Assembly: GCA_023213195.1 (NCBI GenBank)
Contig: CP096135.1
Coordinates: forward strand, 468,923 to 532,922
Length of the DNA stretch: 64,000 nucleotides
Reading direction: 5' to 3'
From: Sphingobacteriales bacterium JAD_PAG50586_3
GTDB lineage: Bacteria; Bacteroidota; Bacteroidia; CAMBQF01
Shown here piece after piece: positions 48,899-59,356 of the stretch. The position numbers and the translations under genes were made by a program. The notes under the pieces were generated by a model. It ran no database searches, was not told the origin of the DNA, and was given only the letters and a program-made list of their open reading frames with translations. Within the stretch, counting starts at the first letter, position 1, and every line of letters begins with the position of its first letter.

Positions 48899-50453
48899 TA
48901 TAAGGACTTCGGAGGCAAACAAGCCTGTTGTACAAGAACTTACTAAAAAGCTGAATCTTGGGACTGAAAATGTGGTTTCCCGGATTGCTTTCTCTTATTC
49001 TATTTCGAGGAATGTTTACTTAAGCCTTGAAAATGACTTATTAGATAGTAAGGGTAAAGAATATAAAGATGATATATTATTTGGGCGTTTCCGCGACTAC
49101 TACATAGCCTTAATCTGCCAGCATTACAACTTACACAAAACGGATAAGGATATAGGCAAATATATCAAGATGCATATTGATCATGGCCTGACATTAATGC
49201 AAAAGATTTTTGAAGATAATAAAAACTATTCAGGTCTAGATTTTTTGTTAGAAGCGATAGAAAAAGGGATTGATAAACTTGAAGAAAGCTCAATAAATAA
49301 TGACGCTATAATTTTTGATGAAAAGACCCGTAAAAGCAAAGTCAAAGAAAAGGCTTATTATAGCGACTCAATTAAAATACTAGTCGGTCATTCTTTTGAA
49401 GAAGAAGAGATTTATTTCAATCTAAATGATACATCTATTCATAATAATGCACACGTTGCGGTTGCGGGTAATTCAGGTACAGGCAAAACATATTTTGCCA
49501 ATAGCATCTTAAAACAAGTTGTCGCTGAAACGAAAGGGGTGGTTAACTTTATTTTCTTAGACTTTAAAGGCATAACGGAAGAAGACGAAAAGAAAAACAA
49601 ATCATTTTTCGCAAAGACAAATACTGAGCTGATTAAGGCCCCTTATAAGCCTTTCCCAATAAATCCTTTATCGTTCATCGACAACGTGAATGAGAAGAAT
49701 AAAATTATGGGGATAAATAAGTTTGTTGATATTATAACCGCCTATAGTAACATCGGGAAAAATCAGCAACAGATTTTAAAAGATGCTACAAAAGAAGTTT
49801 TTACTCCATGAAAAGCGGACAGTATCCTTCAATAAAGCAGATATATGATAGGGTAATAGAAATTGAAGGGGATAAAGCAAGCACTTTAAAAGAGATTTTA
49901 CAAGGCTTAGGAGATGATTATGAGCTTTTTGAGAGTAAGGCAGATTCAAAAGAAATTTTTCTAAATAAAAATTATTATTTAAGTTTGTCAGGAGACTTAC
50001 CAAAACCTGTACGCTTTACTGCCGTGTTTTTAATAATAAACTATATCTACAATACGTTCATGAATATGGACAATGCTCCAATAGAAGGTAAGTACTCAGG
50101 GCATGAGATATGTACTTTTAATTGATGAAGCGCACGTAATATTTAAAGATAAGAAATCACAAGACTTACTAGAGAAAATTCTTAGAGAAATAAGGTCTAA
50201 AGGCGTTTCAGTTATGCTTTTATCTCAAGGGATAGAAGAATTTAACCAGCCATCATTTGACTTTAGTAGCATGTGTGAAAATGCGTTCCTTTTTGACATT
50301 AAAGACAAGACTAATTTAAAAATGATGCAAAGGTTTTTAGGGTTGGGTGATAAAAATGCTCAGAAGCTAAAGTCTAGCATGGAAAAAATACAGAAGTATC
50401 AGTTAGTTTCAAATTTAAAAGAATATAAAGTCGGGGAGTTATTTAAAGCCTAG
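48888..50453 (+). CDS. dndE: DndE fused to a HerA/FtsK-like ATPase (two frame shifts)
   Basis: Residues 1-110 match DndE (NIRTSEANKPVVQELTKKLNLGTENVVSRIAF .. FGRFRDYYIALICQHYNLHKTDKDIGKYIKMHIDHGL), the small protein that binds nicked DNA. After a linker comes a P-loop ATPase: Walker A AGNSGTGKT at 192-201, Walker B VLLIDEAH, and a HerA-type end (GVSVMLLSQGIEEFNQPSFDFSSMCENAFLF). Two indels split it: one base missing near 49806 (joins EVFTP to MKSGQYPS) and an extra G in 50099-50101 (joins KYSG to MRYVLLIDEAH). Total about 520 residues. It overlaps dndD by 11 bp. Classical DndE has no ATPase; here the fusion may add translocation or a restriction-type activity. Confidence 0.85.
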
Positions 50454-50457
50454 AATA

Positions 50458-50904
50458 ATGAATCAGGGAACAAAACTTAAATATTTTATACTTGCCATTG
50501 TTTTCTTCGGCACTGGAGGTATTTGGATTCCAATAATTATTGAGTTAATCAAGGATAAAAAATGTACGTTTCACAATGTACCTCCGAATGTCGCCACATA
50601 TTTTATGAGTTTGTTATTTGCAGTTTGCATCGATTATTTTGTACTAAAAGCTAAAACTGTTAAGCTTATAAGTACGCTATTAGATTATTTATTAAATCTA
50701 TTAATTGCATTTGTTATCGGGGCCGGGCTTATAGTTGGAACTATATTATTAAACTTAGCAGAATATGATTTTTGGGCATTATTTGTTTCTTTAATTGGAG
50801 TTGCAATTTCTTATATCGTTTGGTGGAAAGCAAATCAAGAAAATGAGATTTTTTCAGAATCAACTTTAGGCGGAAACACAGAAAAACCTCTTGTAAATGG
50901 ATAA
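50458..50904 (+). CDS. Four-helix membrane protein in the dnd operon
   Basis: 148 residues with membrane helices at about 10-30, 45-62, 75-97 and 105-125 (FILAIVFFGTGGIWIPIIIELI, LLNLLIAFVIGAGLIVGTILL, LFVSLIGVAISYIVWW). It starts 5 bp after the fused dndE gene and overlaps dndB by 8 bp, so it belongs to the operon. No family recognised. Membrane proteins are not part of the standard Dnd set; it could be an effector or anchor, or simply a passenger. Confidence 0.7.
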   Translation: MNQGTKLKYFILAIVFFGTGGIWIPIIIELIKDKKCTFHNVPPNVATYFMSLLFAVCIDYFVLKAKTVKLISTLLDYLLNLLIAFVIGAGLIVGTILLNLAEYDFWALFVSLIGVAISYIVWWKANQENEIFSESTLGGNTEKPLVNG

Positions 50905-52180
50905 TAAAACTGAAAACTTTCTAGTATTACCTGCATTAAAAGTCCATCAGCCACTTAGTGACTTTTATGTAGTATCTATTCCCGCACAGAAATTACTAAA
51001 AGTAGCCTTCTCAGAACCATTAAAGTATGTTGATAATACCGGGCGTGTTCAAGGCAGTCAACGCCCTGAGAATGAGAGGCGATTAAAAGAAATTGCCAAA
51101 TACATTGAGTCTGTTGAAATGGCATTCCCAAATTCAATTATACTTGCTGCGAATTATACACAACTAGGTTCAATTTCAAAGGATGACGCTGTTAGATGGA
51201 GAATTGTAGAAGAAAATGGAAGTTTTAAGCTGATTATCCCCAAAGAAGTACTGCTAGCTGCCGTAATTGATGGTCAGCACAGGCTTAAAGCATTTCGTTA
51301 TATTGAAGACAAGGTTAAATATGAAGATTTAGATCTCGTATGCTCTATCTACTTTGATTTGCCTAATTCATACCAAGCATTTTTATTTGCAACAATTAAT
51401 ACTAATCAGCAAAAAGTTGATCGAAGTTTAGCACTAGAGCAATTTGGCTATAATGTTGATGACGAGCCGGAAAAAGCATGGACACCTGAAAAATTTGCGG
51501 TCTTTCTTTCAAGAAAATTAAATGTAGATAAAGAAATCTCGCCATTTTATCAGCATATAAAAGTTACGCCACTTGAAGCAGACAAGCTATTTGAAGAGGG
51601 AAGAATTAAAACATGGGTAATTTCAACAGCAACAATAGTTGACGGGATTTGCAGTTTAATAACATCAAATCCTAAGAGAGATAGGATTCTGATGCAAAAA
51701 GCGAATATATTTTCAGGTAGAAATAGGGAAATGATTTCTGATGTTAAAGATGCTTCACCGATAAGAAACTTATTTATAACTCAGCAAGACAAAACAATTT
51801 ATGATATTTTATTAAATTATTTTGAGGCTGCTAATAAAGCTCTTTGGTCTAAGGCTTCTGCAAAGTCATATATTGTGAAGACTGTTGGCATTCAGGCTTT
51901 ATTTGATATTTTAAAAATGATTTTAGCAAAAAATAAATCTATTGAACCACAAGCATTAGATTTTGAAAGTTATTTATCAAAAGTTTCAGACATCGATTTT
52001 AGCGACAAATTTTATCAAGCATCTGGCATTGGGCGTAGTAGGATAAAAAATACTATTGGCCTGAAAATTGGATTAATTGAAAGAGATAAAATAAAGAGAA
52101 AAGACATCCAATATTATGATGAAATTATATCAGGAAAGAATACTAATATCCAATCTGATAAATGGTATTGGGAAGACTAA
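50897..52180 (+). CDS. dndB: DndB, DGQHR-domain protein
   Basis: 427 residues. The DGQHR motif (LAAVIDGQHRLKAF) sits near residue 125, followed by the typical FATINTNQQKVDRSLALE line. In Dnd systems DndB represses the operon and tunes modification. N-terminal VSIPAQKLLKVAF and NERRLKEIAKYIESVEMAFPNSIIL also fit. Last plus-strand standard gene of the island. Confidence 0.9.
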   Translation: MDNKTENFLVLPALKVHQPLSDFYVVSIPAQKLLKVAFSEPLKYVDNTGRVQGSQRPENERRLKEIAKYIESVEMAFPNSIILAANYTQLGSISKDDAVRWRIVEENGSFKLIIPKEVLLAAVIDGQHRLKAFRYIEDKVKYEDLDLVCSIYFDLPNSYQAFLFATINTNQQKVDRSLALEQFGYNVDDEPEKAWTPEKFAVFLSRKLNVDKEISPFYQHIKVTPLEADKLFEEGRIKTWVISTATIVDGICSLITSNPKRDRILMQKANIFSGRNREMISDVKDASPIRNLFITQQDKTIYDILLNYFEAANKALWSKASAKSYIVKTVGIQALFDILKMILAKNKSIEPQALDFESYLSKVSDIDFSDKFYQASGIGRSRIKNTIGLKIGLIERDKIKRKDIQYYDEIISGKNTNIQSDKWYWED

Positions 52181-52466
52181 GGCAGAAAATGCGATAATTA
52201 ATTTGCTTGAAAATGCTCAATGGAACTTTGATGACAATACCGTAAGTCTGTCTAAAGATGATGGGTTTGACGACCTAGTAAAATATACTACATATGAAGC
52301 CTTACTTGCTAAACTAATTCAAACAGCAGAAGAAACGTATAACCTTTATCTTCCATTGGATGCCGAGTTTGCTGAGGAACAAAAAGAGAAATTTGATGCT
52401 GAGGACTTAGTTAATAGCCATTTATCTGAATATGACGAAAATCTTACGAAGCTCGGATGGATTTAA
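52116..52466 (+). CDS. Small hypothetical acidic protein after dndB (start uncertain)
   Basis: Up to 116 residues, of which the part from KAENAIINLLENAQWNFDDNTVSL onward looks protein-like (acidic, helical: YTTYEALLAKLIQTAEETYNLYLPLDAEFAEEQKEKF). The proposed ATG at 52116 lies within dndB in another frame, and the first 20 residues look like a shadow of it. Either it starts later at a non-ATG codon, or it is a C-terminal extension of DndB joined by dropping one G near 52170. Convergent with dndA, stop codons overlapping. Confidence 0.5.
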   Translation: MMKLYQERILISNLINGIGKTKAENAIINLLENAQWNFDDNTVSLSKDDGFDDLVKYTTYEALLAKLIQTAEETYNLYLPLDAEFAEEQKEKFDAEDLVNSHLSEYDENLTKLGWI

Positions 52467-53642
52467 AAGGCCATTTGCCTAAGATTTTCAATCTTTTGTT
52501 TTATTTCACTAATCGTTTTTGAAATTTCGTCTTTTGAGTTAAAGCGCCCTAATGAAAACCTTATACTATTAAATGCCTCTACGTCGCTTAAGCCCATCGC
52601 GGTTAAAACGTGCGATGGTTCTATTGATGTTGAAGTACAAGCACTCCCGTTACTAACAGCTATTATTGGTTGGCCCTGTATTTCTACATTGCTTAAAGCC
52701 ATTATTAAAGCATCGCTATCAATACCAGAAAACCTAATATTACTAGTATTAAAGAGTCTGTATTCCATACTGCCATTTAATGAAGTATCAGGTAACTGTA
52801 ACAATGACTCTTCTAAATAGTCCCGCAGTTCCCTAATTTTTTCTCATTAGCAATCATTTCCTTCTTAGCAAAAGAGCAAGCTTTACCAAGACCTACGATT
52901 CCAGGTACATTTAAAGTGCCGCTTCTAAAGCCTCTCTCATGCCCCCGCCATGCAGCAATGCCGGAATCTTTAACTTATTGCCACGCTGTCTAATATATAA
53001 GGCTCCAATACCCTTTGGTCCATATAGTTTATGCCCGCTTAAGCATAGTAAATCTATACCAAGGCTATCAACATCAATAGGTATTTTTCCGACAGCCTGA
53101 GTACAATCGCTCATAAAAACTGCATCAACAGAATGTGCAATTGAAGATATCTCTTTTATTGGTTGTATTACCCCTGTTTCATTGTTTGCCAACATAACTG
53201 AAACAAGTATTGTATCTTCTCTAATCACAGAGCTTAGGGATTCAATGTTAATTAGACCGTCTGTATTGACCTCTAGATACGTTATTTCATATCCCTTAGC
53301 CTCTAAGTATTTACAGGTGTCTAAAACGGCAGAGTGTTCCGTCTTAAGTGTGATTATATGTTTGCCTTTATCTGACTTGGCTTCGGCTACACCCTTTATT
53401 GCTAAGTTTATGGCCTCTGTAGCCCCACTAGTAAATATAATCTCATTTGTTTCAGCCCCAATTAATTCTGCTATTTCTTTTCTAGCAGCTTTTACAGCAT
53501 CACTTGCCTCTACCCCAAATATATGAGTACTGCTAGCATTAGCAAAATTAGTTTTAAAGTAGGGCAGCATTGCTTCAAATACCTTTTCATCAAGAGGCGT
53601 TGTAGCATTGTTGTCTAAATATATAAGTGTATCAAAATCCAT
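52463..53642 (-). CDS. dndA: Cysteine desulfurase DndA/IscS-like (two frame shifts)
   Basis: PLP enzyme that supplies sulphur from cysteine to Dnd[30 protein letters not shown] is the family start; the PLP Lys is in [11 protein letters not shown], the catalytic Cys in SNGSACTS. Two one-base losses break the frame: C5/G5 at 52942-52946 (restores [23 protein letters not shown]) and T6/A6 at 52838-52843 (restores [20 protein letters not shown]). Total about 392 residues. It faces the other dnd genes and has its own promoter: CAAATTTA (minus-strand TAAATTTG) at 53649-53656, 6 bp before the ATG. Confidence 0.92.
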
Positions 53643-53659
53643 TTACAGCAAATTTACTA

Positions 53660-53762
53660 TATCTTTGCGCCATAAAGAAATTTAACACCTTTATCCTAGG
53701 CAAGTAGGTTTAGTTTTTGGTTTAGTGGGAAAGCCCTGTCGTAAGACGGGGTTTTTCTTTTT
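53660..53762 (+). ncRNA. Candidate small RNA with terminator, copy 1
   Basis: A TATCTTTG promoter box (53660-53667) is followed by about 90 bp without a reading frame, ending in the hairpin CCCTGTC-GTAA-GACGGGG and a T run (53734-53762). The stretch from 53689 is repeated at 60325-60391. Loop bases differ between copies but both are GNRA (GTAA, GCAA). Confidence 0.5.
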
Positions 53763-53840
53763 GATTGTTAACCTAAAAATAATTTTGAATTTCAAATTTC
53801 TTTTTTGAAATTAGCCTAATCATCAACTAACCAACTATTA

Positions 53841-56800
53841 ATGAAAACCAAAACCAAACACAGACTTGGCCTATTGGCTTTGCTATTTGCATTTTTATGT
53901 GTATCTAACATTCAAGCACAAGTAACTTATCCTTTTGAAGATTGGGTAAGCACCGCGGGTTCTCAAAACTTTTTTTACAAAAATGTTACTAAAACCTATG
54001 GTATAGATACCTATGTAGCAGGCGCAACCGTTAACGATAGTGGTAACTACGATATACTTCTTATAAAATATAACTCTGCAGGTGCTGTAGCTTGGACAAA
54101 GCAATATAACGGCGCAGGGAATGGCCTAGACATGGCTACCGATTTATTGGTAGATGCTAATGGTGTGTTTTTAGTAGGTACTACCTATAAAAATTCTACC
54201 AATAACCAAGATGCAATCATAATCAAATACAATACATCTGGGACGCAGCAATGGATAAAAACCTATAACGGTACAGGCAGCAGTTACGATGGCTTTACAT
54301 CGCTTTGTACCGATGGGACTTATATTTATACCTCTGGCGGCAGCTTTGGCTCTAGCAATAACTCTGACTATGTAGTATTGAGCTATAAAATTAGCGATGG
54401 CACTCAAATGTGGGCTTCGCGCTACAACTCTACATACGACCTACACGATTTACCTTCCAAAATAACATACAATTCCACTTTTGGTATAACGTATCGCATA
54501 ACCGTATCAGGCGGCATGCAATACACATCTACTAATTGGAAGTTTGGCACAGTAACTTATAATACCAGCGGCACCATGGGCACAGCTACCCTTAGTGGCA
54601 CTAATAGTGATGGTTTGGTACGTGTTACTGATATTACAACTGATGCATCGGGTAATACCTATGTAATAGGGGCAATACAAAATTCAGGGCAATATGATTG
54701 GCGCACAATAAAGCTAAATACAAGCCTAACTGAATCTTGGGCAGTAGAATATGAGGGTGGCAGTAACCTAGAAGATAGCCCATTAGCTATAAAAGAAAAA
54801 AGCGGCTATTTGTATGTAACAGGATTTGCAACAGTAACGGGACAAGGCCGCAATATAGTTACTAAAAAATATAACGCTAGCAATGGAGCTACCGTTTGGA
54901 CACAAACCTACAACGGCTCTACGAATGGTAATGATGAGGGCGGGGCTTTAGTTATAGATGGCAGCACCAATATATATGTTGGTGGTACTACAAACAATGG
55001 CAGTAATTCCGATTTTATTACTACAAAATATAACTCGTCAGGTACACAACAATGGCAAATGACCTATAACAGCATAGCCAATACAGACGATAAAATATCA
55101 GACATTGCCCTAAACGGAACAGACGTAATTGTTACAGGTCAAAGCGGTGTTGGCGCAAGCCTTAGTTACCTAACAGTAAAATACGCTCAAAAATCTCTTA
55201 TAATTCCACCCGACCCCGAGCCTGCTAATCATGCTTTTTCCTATGTTGAAAACAGAGACCAATTATTGAATACAAGCGGAGCTGCCATTCCTAGCATAAA
55301 GTTTTACAATAAAACAAAAACACCCAATATTTATATTGCAGATAGTAGCATAAGCTATGTTGTAGGTAAGCTAGATACAAATGCAGCTACTTATGATACC
55401 TTGCAAAGAATTGATATAAAATTTACTAAGCGAAATACTAATGAAAAAGTCCGCCCTATGAATAAGAAAGGTGACTTTATAAACTACTATTTGGCAAACG
55501 CGAGCCGTGAACAAGTACCTCAATATGGATTATTGGTTTACCCTGCTATCATATCTAATATTGATATGTACATGGGTAGTAATAGCAAAGGACACAAAAT
55601 CTATTTTGTTTGTAAACCTGGCTTTACGCTTGCCGACATTGAATTGGAATTTACAGGACAAACTGGTATCAGCATAAACGGGGAGGTGATTTAGTGCTTG
55701 CTACGGTATTGGGTAATATTACCCACCCCAAAGCTAAAGTTTATCAAATAAATGGCAGCGGTGCTTACGTAAGTTTGGGTTGGCAGCCCTCATACAGCCT
55801 TACAAGCAACAAAATCAAGTTTAATAGTTTGGGGACGTATAATACTGCCCAACCTTTAGTCTTTGAAATTAATTTAGGACCTAATGACCCACCACAAACC
55901 ACTATGAACGGTAACTTAGATTGGAGTACTATGTATGGGGGGATAATTTATTCGATGCAATTTTAGGTGATGATAGGGCATTAGATATTACAGTAAGCGA
56001 GCATAACGGAGTGCCATTTATGGCAGGTAGATTTGGTTCATCTAACATGCCAGCGCTTTCAGGACTTCAATCTGTTAACGGTCAATATACAGGAAGCTAT
56101 GACGGATTTATTCAAGCTTTTAAAGTTAATGCAGAGCCTAAATGGCTTACCATTATTGGGGGACAAAACAAGAACGAATTAATTCAGTAGCGCTTGGCCG
56201 TGGATATTTATTTGGTGTAGGAGGAACAAATTCTACAAACTTAAATGTACTGCCATCGTCGCTAAGTGGTGCTTATAATGATAATGCAAAAAGTACTAAC
56301 AATGATGCATTCATTATTAAACTTGATACTTTGGCTGGTGCGCGGCAGTGGGTTAGTTATTTTGGTGGCAGGGGCTTTGATGAGGCAAAAAGTATAACTC
56401 CCGAGCGGACAGGTTACATGTTTATTGTTGGTGAAACAACTAGCACAGATGCTTCTAGCAGTTGTACACCACAAAGTGACGGCAGTTTTACTACATGCAA
56501 TCCGGGCGGAGCCGCCTATTACCAAGCAAGTAATAATGGTGGCAGAGAGGTTTTTCTACTGCGAATAGGGCCTAATGACAATTTGCTATACAGCTCTTTT
56601 TTTGGCAGTAACCAAAATGACTACGTCTATGAGACAAAAATGTACTTCTCTGATTATTACTTTGTAGGTTCTACAAAACGTAATTCTGACACAACACTTG
56701 CTTACACGGCTTGCACAGGCTCAATTAGTGGGAACTTTCCACTGTGCAATTTCCAGTCTTCATCTAACTATTTTTCCGCTGGCGGACCTGCATCATTAGA

Positions 56801-57878
56801 CAGTACGGTTAGCTATATAGCAACATTGAATGATAGTTTGGCATTAAGATGGTGTACCAATGTAAACTATGTTTCAGAACTACAAACTATTACAGCTATA
56901 GAAAACTATATATATACAGCAGGTATAACTAACCAAGCTGGCACAGCCGTAAGTAAATGCGTACCAGACAACGACTCCCTTTCTGTGTGCCACCCTTTGG
57001 TATCTGATTCAAGTTCTGCAAATGGGTATGTATACCTTATGAAATTTGCAGTTCCAACAAATCATTCTCTTACTTGGTCAACGCTTGTGCCTTACCTTGA
57101 CGATACAAAACTTCTTTCTGCGCCAACAGCACTAATAGCAGAACCCGAAGAAAAGTTTTTAGACTTAGCAGTAGACCAAGCCAATAACCTTTATGTAGCA
57201 GCTTTTTCAAATTATCTTTATCTAAATGTTTTACCGTCAACCCTCTCAGGAATGTACTATCAAGATTTAAAAGGCAATGTTATTGGAGATACTGTTTTTG
57301 CTGATGCAGTTTTGATGAGTTACGATAATATGAACCGCAAATCTTGGGAGTCATATTTTGGCGGTGGCTTGCAATACTCTACAATTAACAACGTATTGGT
57401 ACAACCTATGTATTGTGATGCTCCATCGGCACTTGCAACTTACGGCAATCAATATTTATATTTTGCGGGATATTCAGGCGGTAGCTCTAGTTTTCCTTAT
57501 ATGGATTATAATTCAAGTTCTAGCTTAGATTATTATCAAGAACACCAAGGATTCGATTATGATGCCTTTGTAAGTAGATTTAGCCTAAAGTCTATAGGTG
57601 TGGGCATACAGGAAATGGAACAGCCTGATAAAAACGGGGTGGTATTATTCCCCAACCCAGCAACAAATATTATATACCTATCCGATACTAAATTTGATGG
57701 CGAAGGCGTTTCTATAAAGGTTTTGGACATTACAGGCCGTGTAGTTATTGATGAAACAAGAAAAAGCACATCATCACTAATTGATATTGATGTTTCTTCT
57801 CTTAGTAGTGGCACATATATAGTGCAACTTTTATCAGATAAATTCAGTTATTCAGGTAAATTTGTAAAGCAATGGTAA
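53841..57878 (+). CDS. Large T9SS-secreted beta-propeller (SBBP-repeat) protein (three frame shifts)
   Basis: About 1345 residues with signal peptide MKTKTKHRLGLLALLFAFLCVSNIQAQ. Residues 30-450 are propeller blades (ITTKYNSSGTQQWQMTYN, IIIKYNTSGTQQWIKTYN); then a DUF7948-like domain begins at FSYVENRDQLLN; SBBP-type repeats follow (YGGDNLFDAILGDDRALDITVSEHNGVPFMAGRF). The C-terminus is the type A sorting domain (GVVLFPNPATNIIYLSDTKF .. LSSGTYIVQLLSDKFSYSGKFVKQW). One G is missing from each of G4 55680-55683, G6 55937-55942 and G5 56158-56162. Exported and anchored at the surface by type IX secretion; ligand unknown. Confidence 0.88.
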
Positions 57879-59278
57879 AAAGGTATTTCATACATGTAAC
57901 CCTGATAGTTATATTTCTATCAGGGTTAGGTATGAATTTTACTCAAGCCCAAACCAATGGTTGGGAAAAGGTTGACGATGGAATTGTCGGGCCTATTGTG
58001 TCTTTTTACAGCAATTTTGAAGAGGACTCAACACTATATGTTGGGGGGCAATTTGAATACTGCGTACCTAACGGGCCTTGGCCTTTAGAAATTTGCCAAA
58101 GAAGTATAACAGCAATAAAAGATAATGAATTTATATTAATTCCAAGCGGCACCCCATTTTGGGGTAATGTGCACAGAATTACGAATTACAAAAATGATAT
58201 ATACATAGGCTTATCTTCTGGGGGGCAACGGTCTTTATTTCATCTAGATAAAATTAATAGCACATGGATTGATTTATCGGATAGTCTTTTCGATTATCAA
58301 GGGCAGATAGGTGGTGGCGTTCGTGGCCTTGAGTTATATAATGGAGAACTTTTAATTGGGGGCAGTTTTTTGAAGCTGAACCAAGATACTGTATTTGGAA
58401 CTGTTTTGTGGGATGGCGTAAAGTTTAAACCTTTTTGGAACTATACACCCGAAAGTGGTATGATACAGTTTATATTAAATGACATAGCTGTATACAAAGG
58501 CGAAGTTTATGCCGCAGGCTCGTTCATTGTTTCACCTTACGGTAATGGGCTTAGTTTGATAAAATTTAACGGTGAAAAATGGGTCCCCGTTGGTGTTCCT
58601 TACATGTTGGGCAATACCGCTAGCTATGCTTTAGAGGTTTATAATAATGAGTTGTATGTTGGTGGTTTTATAAAAAAAGCAGATGGTTATGCTGGCAACT
58701 ATATCATGCGATGGAATGGCACAAGTTGGAATGAATTAGGAACAAGTGTCAACGCCCCTGTTTTAGATATGATTGTTTATAACAATGACTTATATGTTTG
58801 CGGAATTTTTACGCATGCCGGTGGAGAAAACGCAATGTATATTGCTCGTTGGGACGGCAGCCAGTGGCATAAGATAGATGACAGCGTTTTTGATTGGAAT
58901 TTCAATATAAATACAATGGTGGTCCATGATGAATATTTATACATAGCATGTGGCCCAACTATAAACGGGGATACATTTAACCGTATAGCTCGACGCTATG
59001 TAGGACCTAAAAATACAGATGATATTGAAGATATAATCAATATTTACCCTAACCCTATGGCAGAGCAACTAACCCTTGAATATGATTTAGATAAGGTTAG
59101 CGATTTTAAATTCGCATTATATGATGTAGTTGGCAACATAGTTTATGAGGAGCAAAACTCAAATGTCTATGGCTATTATTATTACTCAATTCCGACTGTA
59201 AATTTGGCTGCCGGTTTATACATTGCGCGTGTAGAGTTAAACGGAAAAACAATATCAAAAAAGATTATAAAAAACTAA
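57872..59278 (+). CDS. T9SS-secreted repeat protein with type A sorting domain
   Basis: 468 residues. Signal peptide around residues 1-27 (IHVTLIVIFLSGLGMNFTQAQ), then kelch/delta-60-like blades (LYVGGQFEYC, LLIGGSFLKLNQDTVFG, LYVGGFIKKADGYAGNYIMRWNGTSWNELG, LYVCGIFTHAGGENAMYIARWDGSQWHKI). C-terminal domain DIINIYPNPMAEQLTLEYDLDKV .. LAAGLYIARVELNGKTISKKIIKN is the type A T9SS signal. Overlaps the end of the previous gene by 7 bp, so they are cotranscribed. Binding role presumed. Confidence 0.88.
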   Translation: MVKRYFIHVTLIVIFLSGLGMNFTQAQTNGWEKVDDGIVGPIVSFYSNFEEDSTLYVGGQFEYCVPNGPWPLEICQRSITAIKDNEFILIPSGTPFWGNVHRITNYKNDIYIGLSSGGQRSLFHLDKINSTWIDLSDSLFDYQGQIGGGVRGLELYNGELLIGGSFLKLNQDTVFGTVLWDGVKFKPFWNYTPESGMIQFILNDIAVYKGEVYAAGSFIVSPYGNGLSLIKFNGEKWVPVGVPYMLGNTASYALEVYNNELYVGGFIKKADGYAGNYIMRWNGTSWNELGTSVNAPVLDMIVYNNDLYVCGIFTHAGGENAMYIARWDGSQWHKIDDSVFDWNFNINTMVVHDEYLYIACGPTINGDTFNRIARRYVGPKNTDDIEDIINIYPNPMAEQLTLEYDLDKVSDFKFALYDVVGNIVYEEQNSNVYGYYYYSIPTVNLAAGLYIARVELNGKTISKKIIKN

Positions 59279-59310
59279 AAATGAACAAACTGCTTACGCT
59301 TGGAATATTT

Positions 59311-59346
59311 ACTGTTGCGGGGCAACTTGTTTTGCCTCGCAACAGT
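59311..59346 (+). terminator. Long hairpin between two T9SS genes
   Basis: 15-bp stem ACTGTTGCGGGGCAA / TTGCCTCGCAACAGT (one G-T pair), six-base loop. No T run follows, so it may act on mRNA stability instead of termination. Confidence 0.55.
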
Positions 59347-59356
59347 TTAAACTATA

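Noticed and set aside
49808..50453. Two separate genes after dndE coupled by ATGA overlap
   Set aside because: Walker A and Walker B of one ATPase domain would be on different proteins; single-base repairs give one continuous domain order.
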